Assembly: GCF_003231275.1 (NCBI RefSeq)
Contig: NZ_QKVL01000011.1
Span: 103,789 to 167,788, forward strand
Length of the DNA: 64,000 nucleotides
Origin: Pseudomonas huaxiensis
GTDB taxonomy: Bacteria; Pseudomonadota; Gammaproteobacteria; Pseudomonadales; Pseudomonadaceae
Reading direction: 5' to 3'
A program made the position numbers and the translations under genes. The notes under the pieces are model-generated. The model was not told where the DNA came from and did no database searches. It saw nothing but the letters and a program-made list of their open reading frames with translations. Every line of letters starts with the position of its first letter. Positions within the stretch are counted from its first letter, which is position 1. Positions 17,501-25,711 of the stretch are shown piece after piece.

Positions 17501-17568
17501 CCATCGCGAGCAAGCTCGCTCCTACAGCAATGTGGAATTTCTGTAGGAGCGAGCTTGCTCGCGATGGG
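17501..17568. repeat. REPIN (type with GTAGGAGCGAGCTTGCTCGC) inside the metIQN operon
   Basis: CCATCGCGAGCAAGCTCGCT at 17501-17520 plus CCTACAG is repeated inverted as CTGTAGGAGCGAGCTTGCTC plus GCGATGG at 17541-17567. It belongs to a second REP family, different from that at 10411 and 16357. It lies between metQ and metN, where such hairpins can protect the upstream mRNA. Confidence 0.92.
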
Positions 17569-17579
17569 CCCCGAATCAA

Positions 17580-18356
17580 TCAGAAGCCCGGCGCAATCTG
17601 ACCCTTGTAACGGGTCAGGATAAAGTTGCGCACTTCAGGCGAGTTCAGCGCCTTGGCCAGTTTCTGGATACCCGGGTCCTGCAGGTTGTCCGGACGGGCC
17701 ACCAGGTACTCGACGTACAGATCCTTGCCCTTCTCGACGATCAGCGCGCTGTTGGTGTCGATCCCGGCTTCCAGGGCGTAGTTGGCAAACACGAACGCCA
17801 GGTCCACCTGGTTCACCGCACGGGCCAGCAAGGCGCCTTCGAGTTCGCGGATTTTCAGTTTCTTCGGGTTCTCGGCGATATCACGCTGGGTCGCCAGGGT
17901 GTTGCTCGGGTCCTTGAGTTTGATCAGCCCCGCCTCGTGCAGCAGCACCAGGGCGCGACCGGTGTTCACCGGGTCGTTGGGGATGGCCACACTGGCGCCA
18001 TCGGGCAGGTCCTTGAGGTCCTTGATCTTGGTCGAATACGCGCCGAACGGCTCGATGTGCACACCCACCACCGGCACCAGATCGGTGTGGCGGGTCTTGT
18101 TGAAGTCATCGAGGAACGGCCGGTACTGGTAGTAGTTGGCGTCGAGGTTCTTCTCGGCCAGTTGCAGGTTGGGCTGGATGAAGTCGGTGAAGACCTTGAT
18201 GTCCAGGTCCACACCTTCCTTGGCCAGCACCGGTTTGACGAACTCGAGTATCTCGGCGTGGGGCACCGGGGTCGCGCCGACGGTGAGTTTTTCGTTGGCA
18301 TGGGCCGACAGGCTGATGATTGCGGCGGCCAGGACCGCCAGAGACTGCTTGAACAT
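17580..18356 (-). CDS. metQ: MetQ-family (NlpA) periplasmic substrate-binding protein
   Basis: 258 residues from the ATG at 18356, which has AAAGGAG upstream; a longer frame lacks a ribosome site. Cleavable signal peptide MFKQSLAVLAAAIISLSAHA, then the NlpA fold: LTVGATPVPHAEILEFVKPVL, DANYYQYRPFLDDFN, VVGVHIEPFGAYSTKIKDLKDLPDGASVAIPNDPVNTGRAL. Unlike canonical MetQ it has no lipobox cysteine, so it should be a soluble periplasmic protein. It delivers its ligand, methionine or a sulfur-bearing relative, to MetI/MetN. It follows metI by 70 bases. Confidence 0.9.
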   Translation of the reverse strand: MFKQSLAVLAAAIISLSAHANEKLTVGATPVPHAEILEFVKPVLAKEGVDLDIKVFTDFIQPNLQLAEKNLDANYYQYRPFLDDFNKTRHTDLVPVVGVHIEPFGAYSTKIKDLKDLPDGASVAIPNDPVNTGRALVLLHEAGLIKLKDPSNTLATQRDIAENPKKLKIRELEGALLARAVNQVDLAFVFANYALEAGIDTNSALIVEKGKDLYVEYLVARPDNLQDPGIQKLAKALNSPEVRNFILTRYKGQIAPGF

Positions 18357-18426
18357 GATGTGCTCCTTTGGGATTTGGGTTGGCCGTCGTAGGGCGAACG
18401 TGGGGCCGGATTGGGCAAAACGGTAT

Positions 18427-19092
18427 TCAGCGGCGGGTGAAGTGCCGCACCAGGCGATCACCGCTCATTTGCAGGGCCTGCACCAACAGGATCAGCAGCA
18501 GCACGGTGACCACCATCACATCGGTCTGGAAGCGCTGGTAACCGAAGCGGATCGCCAGGTCACCCAGGCCGCCGCCACCGATCACTCCGGCCATCGCGGT
18601 GTAATCCACCAGTACGATGGCGGTCACGGTAACGGCGGCAATCAGGCCGGTACGCGATTCCGGCAACAGCGTGTAGCGGATGATCTGCCAGGTGCTGCCA
18701 CCCATGGCCTGACTGGCTTCCACCAGCCCGCGATCGACCTCACGCAGCGCGGTTTCCACCAGCCGGGCGAAGAACGGCGTGCAGCCCACCACCAGCGGCG
18801 GAATGGTGCCGCGCACGCCCAGCGAGGTGCCGGTGATCAGGGTGGTGACCGGGATCAGTACGATCAGCAGGATGATGAACGGCAGCGAACGCAACACGTT
18901 CGCCACCAGCGACAGGCAGCGGTACAACAGCGGGCTGGACAACAACTGACGCTGCCCGGTGAGGTACAACAGCACCCCCAGCGGCAGCCCGAGCAGCACG
19001 GTGAAGGCCAGCGCCGCGCCGAGCATGCTCAGGGTTTCCAGGCTGGCCTCGCCGACCTCACCCCAGTTCAGGTTGACCAGCAGCTCGTTCAT
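18427..19092 (-). CDS. metI: MetI, methionine-type ABC importer permease
   Basis: 221 residues with about five to six hydrophobic segments and the permease EAA loop EASQAMGGSTWQIIRYTLLPES. The pattern FIILLIVLIPVTTLITGTSLGVRGTIPPLVV and YTAMAGVIGGGGLGDLAIRFGYQRF is typical of MetI. Its ATG overlaps the stop of the upstream flavin monooxygenase (ATGA), so transport and oxidation genes are translationally linked. Confidence 0.93.
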   Translation of the reverse strand: MNELLVNLNWGEVGEASLETLSMLGAALAFTVLLGLPLGVLLYLTGQRQLLSSPLLYRCLSLVANVLRSLPFIILLIVLIPVTTLITGTSLGVRGTIPPLVVGCTPFFARLVETALREVDRGLVEASQAMGGSTWQIIRYTLLPESRTGLIAAVTVTAIVLVDYTAMAGVIGGGGLGDLAIRFGYQRFQTDVMVVTVLLLILLVQALQMSGDRLVRHFTRR

Positions 19093-20462
19093 TTGCCGAA
19101 CTCCCGACGCAGCGCGGCGACCGGATGGGGCGCACGCAGACGGTCACCCTGGCCGAACAGCTTGTTGCGCAAGGTGCCTTCGGCGTACTCGCGCTTGAAC
19201 AGGCCGCGGGCCTGCAACTCCGGCACCAGCAGATCGACCACGGCGACGAAGGTTTCCGGGGCGACCACACTGGCCAGGTTGAAACCATCGACACCGGTTG
19301 CCTCGACCCACTCCTGCAACTGGTCGGCGACGGTCTGCGCCGAGCCCACCAGCACCGGGCCGTCACCGCCGATGGCGCAGTAATCGGCGATTTCAGCGGT
19401 GGTCCAGGTGCGCGTCGGGTCGGCGCGGGTGAAGGCTTCGACCGCCGACTGGATGGCGTCGCTCGGCACTTCGCGCAGCACTTGCTCCGGGTCGTACTGG
19501 GCGAAATCGATACCGGTCCAGCCCGACATCAACGTCAGTGCACCCGTGGCGCTGGCGTACTCGCGGTACTCGCGCAGACGGGCCAACGCCGCCTCGTCGG
19601 TCTCGGCGACGATCACCGTGAGCTGTTCGAGGATGACGATATCGTCCGCCGCACGCCCGGCGGCAACCGCTGCAGCGCGGAACTCATCCACCTGTTTCTT
19701 CAGCACCGCCTTGCTTGGCGCGGCGACGAACACGCACTCGGCATTGGCTGCGGCGAAGGTCCGGCCCCGGCTCGACGCGCCGGCCTGGTAGAGCACCGGC
19801 GTGCGCTGCGGCGACGGCTCGCAAAGGTGGAAACCCGGCACCTTGAAGTAGGTGCCGTCATGGTCAATGCCGTGGACCTTGGCCGGATCGGCATACACGC
19901 CGCTGTCGCGGTCGGCACGCACGGCGTCTTCTTCCCAACTGTTTTCCCATAGCTTGTAGCAGACCTGCAAGTATTCCTCGGCCAGCGCGTAACGCTGGTC
20001 GTGGGAGAGCTGTTCGCGCTGGCCTAGGTTGCGCGCGCCACTGCTCAGGTACGAGGTGACAATGTTCCAGCCGGCGCGGCCCTGGGTCAGGTGATCGAGG
20101 GTGGACATGCGCCGGGCGAACGGAAACGGGTGCTCGAACGACACCGAGGCGGTCACGCCAAAGCCCAGATGCTCGGTGGCCGCAGCCATGGCCGGCACCA
20201 GTTGCAGCGGGTCATTGACCGGCACCTGGGCACCGCTGCTCAGCGCCGCGTCGGCGCTGCCGCCATAGACGTCATAGACCCCCAGCACATCGGCGATGAA
20301 CAGGCCGTCGATGCGGCCGCGCTCCAGGGTTTTCGCCAGCTCGACCCAGTAATGGATATCGGCGTAGCGCCGCGACTGGTCGCGGGGATGCCGCCAGAGG
20401 CCGGGCGACAAGTGCCCGACGGTGTTCATGGCGAAGGCGTTGAGACGAATCTGCTTGGACAT
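19089..20462 (-). CDS. NtaA/SnaA/DszA-family FMNH2-dependent monooxygenase
   Basis: 457 residues of the luciferase-like (LLM) superfamily in the NtaA/SnaA/DszA branch, which oxidise nitrilotriacetate, pristinamycin or dibenzothiophene sulfone with FMNH2 from a separate reductase. Family signs: MSKQIRLNAFAMNTVGHLSPGLWRHPRDQS, YWVELAKTLERGRIDGLFIADVLGVYDVYGGSADAA, FPFARRMSTLDHLTQGRAGWNIVTSYLSSGARNLG, and TPVLYQAGASSRGRTFAAANAECVFVAA. The neighbours (SfnB-type oxygenase, MetNIQ) point to a sulfur substrate such as a sulfone. It starts 9 bases after sfnB, behind GAGG, and overlaps metI. FMNH2 may come from the reductase at 11408. Confidence 0.9.
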   Translation of the reverse strand: MSKQIRLNAFAMNTVGHLSPGLWRHPRDQSRRYADIHYWVELAKTLERGRIDGLFIADVLGVYDVYGGSADAALSSGAQVPVNDPLQLVPAMAAATEHLGFGVTASVSFEHPFPFARRMSTLDHLTQGRAGWNIVTSYLSSGARNLGQREQLSHDQRYALAEEYLQVCYKLWENSWEEDAVRADRDSGVYADPAKVHGIDHDGTYFKVPGFHLCEPSPQRTPVLYQAGASSRGRTFAAANAECVFVAAPSKAVLKKQVDEFRAAAVAAGRAADDIVILEQLTVIVAETDEAALARLREYREYASATGALTLMSGWTGIDFAQYDPEQVLREVPSDAIQSAVEAFTRADPTRTWTTAEIADYCAIGGDGPVLVGSAQTVADQLQEWVEATGVDGFNLASVVAPETFVAVVDLLVPELQARGLFKREYAEGTLRNKLFGQGDRLRAPHPVAALRREFGK

Positions 20463-20471
20463 GGGCGGACC

Positions 20472-21695
20472 TCAGTTCCAGTCGTGACGCGGCGGCTTGA
20501 TGCCGTTCAGCGCCCAGTTGCCGACCAGGTGGTACTTCCAGCGCACCGGGTCGTGCAGGGTGTGCACTCGGGCGTTGCGCCAGTGGCGGTCGAAATTGTG
20601 TCTGGCCAGGGACGAGCGGGTGCCGCCCAGCTCGAACAGACGGTTGGTGGCTTCGATGGCGGCTTCGGTGGTCAGCACCTTGGCCTTGGCCACGGCCACC
20701 GAGGCGGCGGCGACGTTGTCTTCGTCCGGCGCCGGCTTGGCCGCGTCGAGCACCCAGCCGGCCCGTTCCAGCAGCGCTTCGGCGGCTTCCTGGCGGATTT
20801 CCAGCGAGCCGACCTGGATGATGGTCAGCGGGTCGTCGCCGGCCTTCTCCACCTGGGCATCGACCCACGGACGGGCGTGTTCGCGGACGAAGGCGATGGT
20901 GTCGTCCAGCGCAGCGCGGCCAATGCCGGCGTCGATCGCGGCGGTGGTCAACTGGGCGAACGGGCCGGCCAGGGTCGGGCTTTCATAGGAGCGGTAGCTG
21001 GCGAACAGATGGAAGGCCGGCACCCGCAGGCCGTCGGCGATCACCGTGCCGCTGGAGGTGGTGCGCTGACCGACGCTGTCCCAGTCATCCACCACCACCA
21101 GGCCCGGCGTGCCGCGCTGAACGAAGGCCAGTTGTCCGCGACCTTGTTCATCCAGCGCCAGCACGCCGATCCAGTGGGCGTAGAGCGAACCGGTGCAATA
21201 GCCCTTGCGCCCGTCGATGCGGTAGCCATCGCCTTCGGCGACCAGGCGGGTGCGGATGTCCTGCACGGTCTTGCCGCCGGTTTCCGACAGCGCATTGGCG
21301 AAGCGATGGCCCTTGAGCACCAGATCGAAGAAGAAGCGCTTCTGCTCGTCGCTGCCTTGCAGGCGGATGTCTTCCAACAGGCAGTAATGGTTCTGCGGGA
21401 TCTGGCCGAGGGACGGGTCAGCAGCGGAAACAATGGCGATCACCTTGGCCAGCGTCGCGAAGGACACCTCGGCACCACCGTAGGTGCGTGGCACGGTAAT
21501 GCCCCACAGCCCGCTGTTGGAAAAGGCATCGACCACATCGGCCGGCACCTGCCGCGTGCGATCACGCTCGGAAGCGCCTTCGCGCAGCAACGCGGCGATA
21601 CGGTGGGCGACGGCGATGGCTTCGGCATCGTCGCGGATAAGGTGCGCATCCGGCTGGCGGATGTCGTAGTGGGCAGAAACGGCAGGTGTGGACAT
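20472..21695 (-). CDS. sfnB: SfnB-family sulfur acquisition oxidoreductase
   Basis: 407 residues from the ATG at 21695 with AAGGAA upstream. Acyl-CoA dehydrogenase fold of the SfnB/DszC branch: GLWGITVPRTYGGAEVSFATLAKVIAIVSAADPSLGQIPQNHYCLLEDIRL, the GRKGYCTGSLYAHWIGVLA beta-domain block, and the C-terminal LGGTRSSLARHNFDRHWRNARVHTLHDPVRWKYHLVGNWALNG signature. Such proteins are induced under sulfate starvation and are thought to oxygenate organosulfur compounds. First gene of a five-gene operon with a sigma54-type promoter. Its exact substrate is unknown even for characterised relatives. Confidence 0.9.
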   Translation of the reverse strand: MSTPAVSAHYDIRQPDAHLIRDDAEAIAVAHRIAALLREGASERDRTRQVPADVVDAFSNSGLWGITVPRTYGGAEVSFATLAKVIAIVSAADPSLGQIPQNHYCLLEDIRLQGSDEQKRFFFDLVLKGHRFANALSETGGKTVQDIRTRLVAEGDGYRIDGRKGYCTGSLYAHWIGVLALDEQGRGQLAFVQRGTPGLVVVDDWDSVGQRTTSSGTVIADGLRVPAFHLFASYRSYESPTLAGPFAQLTTAAIDAGIGRAALDDTIAFVREHARPWVDAQVEKAGDDPLTIIQVGSLEIRQEAAEALLERAGWVLDAAKPAPDEDNVAAASVAVAKAKVLTTEAAIEATNRLFELGGTRSSLARHNFDRHWRNARVHTLHDPVRWKYHLVGNWALNGIKPPRHDWN

Positions 21696-21735
21696 GAATG
21701 TTCCTTGATCCTGATGACATGGATACAAGGGTTAG

Positions 21736-21751
21736 AGCACAAGCCATGCCA
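21736..21751 (-). promoter_or_regulatory. Sigma54 (-24/-12) promoter of the sfnB-met operon
   Basis: On the minus strand TGGCATGGCTTGTGCT fits TGGCACG-N4-TTGCW with two mismatches, keeping the invariant GG and GC. The predicted start is near 21725, 30 bases before the sfnB ATG. Together with the promoter at 11355 it brackets the SfnR gene's operon and this one. Confidence 0.75.
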
Positions 21752-21847
21752 ACGATATAAATCCTTTATTTTCAGTGAGTTAGAGAATCACCAAGACATC
21801 AGGAATCGACTGCCGGACAGCAAAGTGTTGGGCGGGTGTTGATGGGT

Positions 21848-21856
21848 GAACAGTTG
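21848..21856. promoter_or_regulatory. GAACAGTTG element, candidate SfnR site
   Basis: GAACAGTTG, centred about -127 from the predicted sigma54 start, matches nine bases of the element at -129 of the facing sulfur operon (11247-11257, read on the other strand). Rest of the 384-base gap 21696-22079 shows no gene. Confidence 0.5.
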
Positions 21857-21922
21857 GGTGAGGAACATCAGTGGTATGTCGGCGTTTTTGGTGTGGCGTT
21901 CAGATCGAGCACCTTGGGGCGC

Positions 21923-21945
21923 ATCGCTGCGGTCCGGCGCCCCGA
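21923..21945. repeat. Short dispersed repeat ATCGCTGCGGTCCGGCGCCC..., REP-related
   Basis: This 23-base string recurs at 48157-48179 with one mismatch, where it is joined to a REP. It appears to be the distal part of a REP-family unit left alone upstream of the Yip1 gene. Confidence 0.6.
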
Positions 21946-22079
21946 TACGCCGTAGCGATACCTGCCCAATCCCCTACCGTACGGCGCCTGATGACAACAA
22001 ACACGGAACGCCTGAAAAATCCGCTGTCTCCAACATTCAGGACCCTCGCGCACCGGGCGCGAAACAGGAGACTGCCGCC

Positions 22080-22694
22080 ATGAAAGCTCATTTCGTCAAA
22101 CTCATGACCCACCCGGATTACGCCTGGGTGGATATCCGCAGCGAAGAAGAACGCCAGCCCCGCCACTACCTCCCGCACCTGCTGCTGTGGGCGCTATTGC
22201 CTGCGGTGTGCCTGTTCATCGGCGTGACCTGGACCGGCTGGAGCCTGGCCGAAGCCGACCGGGTGCGGGTCAGCGTCGCCAGCGGCCTGCAACTGAGTCT
22301 GCTGCTCTACGTCACCATGCTGCTCGGCACCCTGATCATGGGCGGGTTTATCCGCTGGATGTCGCGCACCTTCGACGCCAGGCCAACGCTGAACCAGTGC
22401 ATCGGTTTCGTCGCCTACACCACCACGCCATACTTTATCGCCGGGATCGCCGGGCTCTACCCCAACCGCTGGCTGGCGGTGGCGGCGCTCGGCGCTGCCG
22501 GGGCCTATGCCACCTACCTGCTGTTCGTCGGCCTGCCCAAGTTCATGCGCCTGACCCAGGACCGTGGATTCCTCTATGCCGCCTCGGTCTGGGGCGTCGG
22601 GCTGCTGGTGCTGGTAACGATCCTGGTGAGCATGATCCTGTTCTGGTTCAACGTGCTGGAGCCCGAGTACCTGCGCCCCGCGACCTTGCCTTGA
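22080..22694 (+). CDS. Yip1-family inner membrane protein
   Basis: 204 residues from the ATG at 22080 with AGGAG upstream; the longer open frame before it lacks support. About five hydrophobic segments: LLLWALLPAVCLFIGVTWTG, SLLLYVTMLLGTLIMGGFI, CIGFVAYTTTPYFIAGIAGLYP, LAVAALGAAGAYATYLLFVGL and GVGLLVLVTILVSMILFWF. The YTTTPYFIAGI segment is typical of the bacterial Yip1 family. The cellular role is not established. It stands alone between the sulfur operon and rpmE2. Confidence 0.82.
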   Translation: MKAHFVKLMTHPDYAWVDIRSEEERQPRHYLPHLLLWALLPAVCLFIGVTWTGWSLAEADRVRVSVASGLQLSLLLYVTMLLGTLIMGGFIRWMSRTFDARPTLNQCIGFVAYTTTPYFIAGIAGLYPNRWLAVAALGAAGAYATYLLFVGLPKFMRLTQDRGFLYAASVWGVGLLVLVTILVSMILFWFNVLEPEYLRPATLP

Positions 22695-22837
22695 AGGGCC
22701 GGTATGAGATGGAGGCCGACACGGCCAGTGTCCGTCAGTGCGGCGCGCCACGTGTTGGGGTGCCGCGCTGCGGCCATCACGCACCCAAGACCATCCCACA
22801 CAGGGGCTTGAAATGAGATTCGATATCAATTAACTTT

Positions 22838-22855
22838 CGTTACTTTATATCATCT
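22838..22855. promoter_or_regulatory. Possible Zur operator upstream of rpmE2
   Basis: CGTTACTTTATATCATCT resembles the gammaproteobacterial Zur motif (TGTTATA-N-TATAACATTT), matching 12 of 17 fixed positions by eye. It sits 15 bases before the rpmE2 start in an AT-rich leader. Zinc-independent L31 genes are commonly Zur-controlled, which is the reason to suspect it. Confidence 0.4.
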
Positions 22856-22870
22856 CAATTGGAGCACCCG

Positions 22871-23128
22871 ATGAAACCCGGCATTCACCCCGACTACCGC
22901 CCTGTCCTCTTCCACGACGTCGCCGCCGATGCGTTCTGGCTGATCGGTTCCACCGCCACCACCGACAAGACCTTCTCCCACAGCGATGGCAACACCTATC
23001 CCTATATCACCCTCGACGTCTCCAGCGCCTCGCACCCGGTCTACACCGGCCAGGAACGCAAGGCCAAGACCGAAGGCCGTGTGGCGGGCTTCAACAAGCG
23101 CTTCGCCGGTTTTTCCAGCAGCAAATAA
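22871..23128 (+). CDS. rpmE2: Ribosomal protein L31 type B, zinc-independent (RpmE2)
   Basis: 85 residues from the ATG at 22871 with GGAG eight bases upstream. It starts [28 protein letters not shown] and ends [17 protein letters not shown], and lacks the CxxC zinc-ribbon cysteines of primary L31. Type B L31 replaces the zinc-binding form under zinc limitation, releasing zinc from ribosomes. A strong terminator follows at once, so it is monocistronic. Confidence 0.96.
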   Translation: MKPGIHPDYRPVLFHDVAADAFWLIGSTATTDKTFSHSDGNTYPYITLDVSSASHPVYTGQERKAKTEGRVAGFNKRFAGFSSSK

Positions 23129-23130
23129 AA

Positions 23131-23166
23131 AACCGCCGCGCTCCGGAAACCCGGAACGCGGCGGTT
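23131..23166. terminator. Bidirectional rho-independent terminator
   Basis: AACCGCCGCG (23131-23140) and CGCGGCGGTT (23157-23166) pair perfectly, with A-run before and TTCTTTGT after. It ends rpmE2 on the plus strand and the acetolactate-synthase-like gene on the minus strand. Confidence 0.9.
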
Positions 23167-23199
23167 CTTTGTCTTCTTCAACGAAACCGCGTCAAACCC

Positions 23200-24843
23200 T
23201 TAAACCGCCAGGGCGCGCTCACGCAGTTCGATGTTGAGGATGCGATCGTTCTCGCTGTAGTCGACCGGGCAGTCGATCACGTGCACGCCCGGGGTCTTGA
23301 TGCAGTGCTCCAGCAGCGACAGCAGCCCTTCGGCGCTTTCCACGCGGTGACCGTTGGCACCGTAGGCTTCGGCGTATTTGACGAAGTCCGGGTTGCCGTA
23401 GTCCAGGCCGAAGTCGGTGAAGCCCATGTTGGCCTGCTTCCAGCGGATCATGCCGTAGCCGTCGTCACGCAGGATCACCACGGTGACGTGCATGCCTAAG
23501 CGTACTGCGGTTTCCAGTTCCTGGCTGTTCATCATGAAGCCGCCATCGCCACACACGGCGATTACCGGACGGTCCGGGTACACCAGGTGCGAAGCCATGG
23601 CCGACGGCAGGCCGGCGCCCATGGTCGCCAGGGCGTTGTCGAGCAGCACGGTGTTGGGCTTGTGCGCCTTGTAGTTACGGGCGAACCAGATTTTGTAGAT
23701 GCCGTTGTCCAGGGCGACGATGCCTTCGGACGGCAAGGCGCGACGGATGTCGGCGACCAGGCGCTGCGGGTAGATCGGGAAGCGGTTGTCGTCCTTGCCT
23801 TCGGCGATCTGCAGTTCGTTGGCTTCGCGGATCGCCAGCAGGCGGGTGAAGTCCCAATGCGAGGTGTCGCCCAGGCCTTCGGCAATCTGCCAGACGGCGT
23901 TGGCGATGTCGCCGATCACTTCGATCTGCGGGAAGTACACGGCATCGACTTCGGCGGAGCGGAAGTTGATGTGGATGACTTCGGTGCCGCCACGGACCAT
24001 GAAGAACGGCGGCTTCTCGATCACGTCGTGGCCGATGTTGATGATCAGGTCGGCCGCTTCCACCGCACGGTGCACGAAGTCACCGGAGGACAGCGCAGCG
24101 TTGCCGAGGAAGCGCGGATCGCGCTCGTCGACCACGCCTTTACCCAATTGGGTGGTGACGAAAGGAATGCCGGTCTGGTCGATCAGTTGCTTGAGGACCT
24201 TGGCGGTCATCTTGCGGTTGGCGCCGGCGCCGATCACCAGGATCGGGCTGCGGGCGGTGCGCAGCTTGCTGATCGCGGCGTCGATGGCGACGTGCTCGGC
24301 CAGCGGACGACGGTGCAGGCTCGGCGGGATCGGCATGGCATCGGTCTGCTCGGCAGCGATGTCTTCCGGCAGTTCCAGGTGCACCGCGCCCGGCTTCTCT
24401 TCCTCGGCCAGACGGAAGGCTTCACGCATGCGCGAAGGGATGTTGTCGGCGGAAGCGAGCTGGTGGGTGTACTTGGTGATGGGGTCCATCATTCCGCACA
24501 CGTCGATGATCTGGAAACGGCCCTGCTTGGATTTCTTGATCGGCTTCTGGCCGGTAATCATCAGCATCGGCATGCCGCCCAGGTAGGCGTAGGCGCCGGC
24601 GGTCACCAGGTTGGTCGCGCCAGGGCCGAGGGTCGCCAGGCTGACGCCGGTCTTGCCGGTCAGGCGGCCATAGGTCGCGGCCATGAAGCCCGCGGATTGC
24701 TCGTGGCGGGTCAGTACCAGCTTGATCTTCGACTTGCGCAGGGATTCCAGCAGGTCGAGGTTTTCCTCACCGGGAATGCCGAACACATACTCGACACCTT
24801 CGTTTTCCAGGCATTGCACAACGACATCGGCGGCCTTGGCCAT
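23200..24843 (-). CDS. Acetolactate-synthase-like thiamine-diphosphate enzyme (catabolic AlsS type)
   Basis: 547 residues from the ATG at 24843. ThDP enzyme with the three-domain layout: N-terminal PYR domain with catalytic Glu in LTRHEQSAGFMAATYGRLTGKTGVSLATLGPGATNLV, middle domain LVIGAGANRKMTAKVLKQL, and C-terminal PP domain with the cofactor motif GDGGFMMNSQELETAVRLGMHVTVVILRDDGYGM. Length and the absence of a partner small-subunit gene fit catabolic AlsS, which condenses pyruvate to acetolactate, rather than IlvB. Another 2-oxoacid decarboxylase or carboligase activity is possible. It is the last of seven co-oriented genes headed by lysR and aconitase, so it may act in that pathway. Confidence 0.82.
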   Translation of the reverse strand: MAKAADVVVQCLENEGVEYVFGIPGEENLDLLESLRKSKIKLVLTRHEQSAGFMAATYGRLTGKTGVSLATLGPGATNLVTAGAYAYLGGMPMLMITGQKPIKKSKQGRFQIIDVCGMMDPITKYTHQLASADNIPSRMREAFRLAEEEKPGAVHLELPEDIAAEQTDAMPIPPSLHRRPLAEHVAIDAAISKLRTARSPILVIGAGANRKMTAKVLKQLIDQTGIPFVTTQLGKGVVDERDPRFLGNAALSSGDFVHRAVEAADLIINIGHDVIEKPPFFMVRGGTEVIHINFRSAEVDAVYFPQIEVIGDIANAVWQIAEGLGDTSHWDFTRLLAIREANELQIAEGKDDNRFPIYPQRLVADIRRALPSEGIVALDNGIYKIWFARNYKAHKPNTVLLDNALATMGAGLPSAMASHLVYPDRPVIAVCGDGGFMMNSQELETAVRLGMHVTVVILRDDGYGMIRWKQANMGFTDFGLDYGNPDFVKYAEAYGANGHRVESAEGLLSLLEHCIKTPGVHVIDCPVDYSENDRILNIELRERALAV

Positions 24844-24890
24844 CTTGCTTGCTACCTCAAATGGGATTGCACGGGTTAAAAGTCGATCAC

Positions 24891-25616
24891 TCAGCGTGGA
24901 GCGCTGACATCGGTCTGTCCGGTGGCCAGCAACGCGCCACGAACAAAGCCTTGACGCAGGCAACGCTCAATAAAGTCACGCACATAAGCGGCGCCATTGT
25001 CGCACCTTTTCGGCACCGCCATCGCCTGCCGAATTGCGGTAAAGGCGCCGTCGAGCACCCGATAGCGCGAATCAGCGGCCGCGACCTTCTGCAACGGCTG
25101 GCGAACACCGGCGGCGGCATCCAGATTTTGCGCGATAAACAGGTCCACGGCGCCAGCCGAGGTGCCCGCCCGTTCCAGTTGCGCATGTTGCAAGGTACGG
25201 CTGAGAAACAGGTCATACGCCGCGCCCTCGCCCACCGCCAGGCGCAAACCGGCCTGGTCGAGGTCTTCGACCTGCTGGAACGGCGCGTCTGCACGCACCA
25301 GATAAGTGCCTTCGATCAGCACATAGGGATCGCTGAAGGCGATTTGTGCCTCGCGTACCGGCTCGATGGCGAGGAACGCCAAGGTCCAGGCGCCGTCTTC
25401 CAGCGCGGCGAAAACCTTGCCGGCGGCGTCGAAGGTGCGCATTTCCAGCGCTACGCCGAGTTCGTCGGCCAGCGCTTTGGCCAGGGCCACGGAGACACCC
25501 TGAGGCTCCCCGTCCGGACCGCACTGAGCCAGGACCGGATTGCCGAAGTTGATGGCGGCGCGGAGGATGCCGTCGGGAGCAAGGTCGGCGAGGACGGCGG
25601 CGTTCGGGGTAGTCAT
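24891..25616 (-). CDS. Substrate-binding-protein fold (SBP_bac_3) without signal peptide
   Basis: 241 residues from the ATG at 25616 (GGAG upstream); a start at 25631 adds five. The fold is that of amino-acid ABC binding proteins: GILRAAINFGNPVLAQCGPDGEPQGVSVALAKALADELGVALEM, FLAIEPVREAQIAFSDPYVLIEGTYLV, LRLAVGEGAAYDLFLSR. There is no hydrophobic leader, and an in-frame stop lies shortly upstream of the earlier ATG, so a missed signal is unlikely. No permease or ATPase is adjacent. It is therefore likely cytoplasmic: a ligand sensor or an enzyme evolved from this fold, as known for cyclohexadienyl dehydratase. Gaps of 47 and 95 bases to its neighbours fit operon membership. Confidence 0.8.
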   Translation of the reverse strand: MTTPNAAVLADLAPDGILRAAINFGNPVLAQCGPDGEPQGVSVALAKALADELGVALEMRTFDAAGKVFAALEDGAWTLAFLAIEPVREAQIAFSDPYVLIEGTYLVRADAPFQQVEDLDQAGLRLAVGEGAAYDLFLSRTLQHAQLERAGTSAGAVDLFIAQNLDAAAGVRQPLQKVAAADSRYRVLDGAFTAIRQAMAVPKRCDNGAAYVRDFIERCLRQGFVRGALLATGQTDVSAPR

Positions 25617-25711
25617 GCAATCAAACTCCATGGGGGATTGGGCCTGCCACGCAGGCCATCGCGGTTACAACCGCTGCTGCAGACGGCGTGCGCGGTAGAG
25701 GGCGTTCGGTA

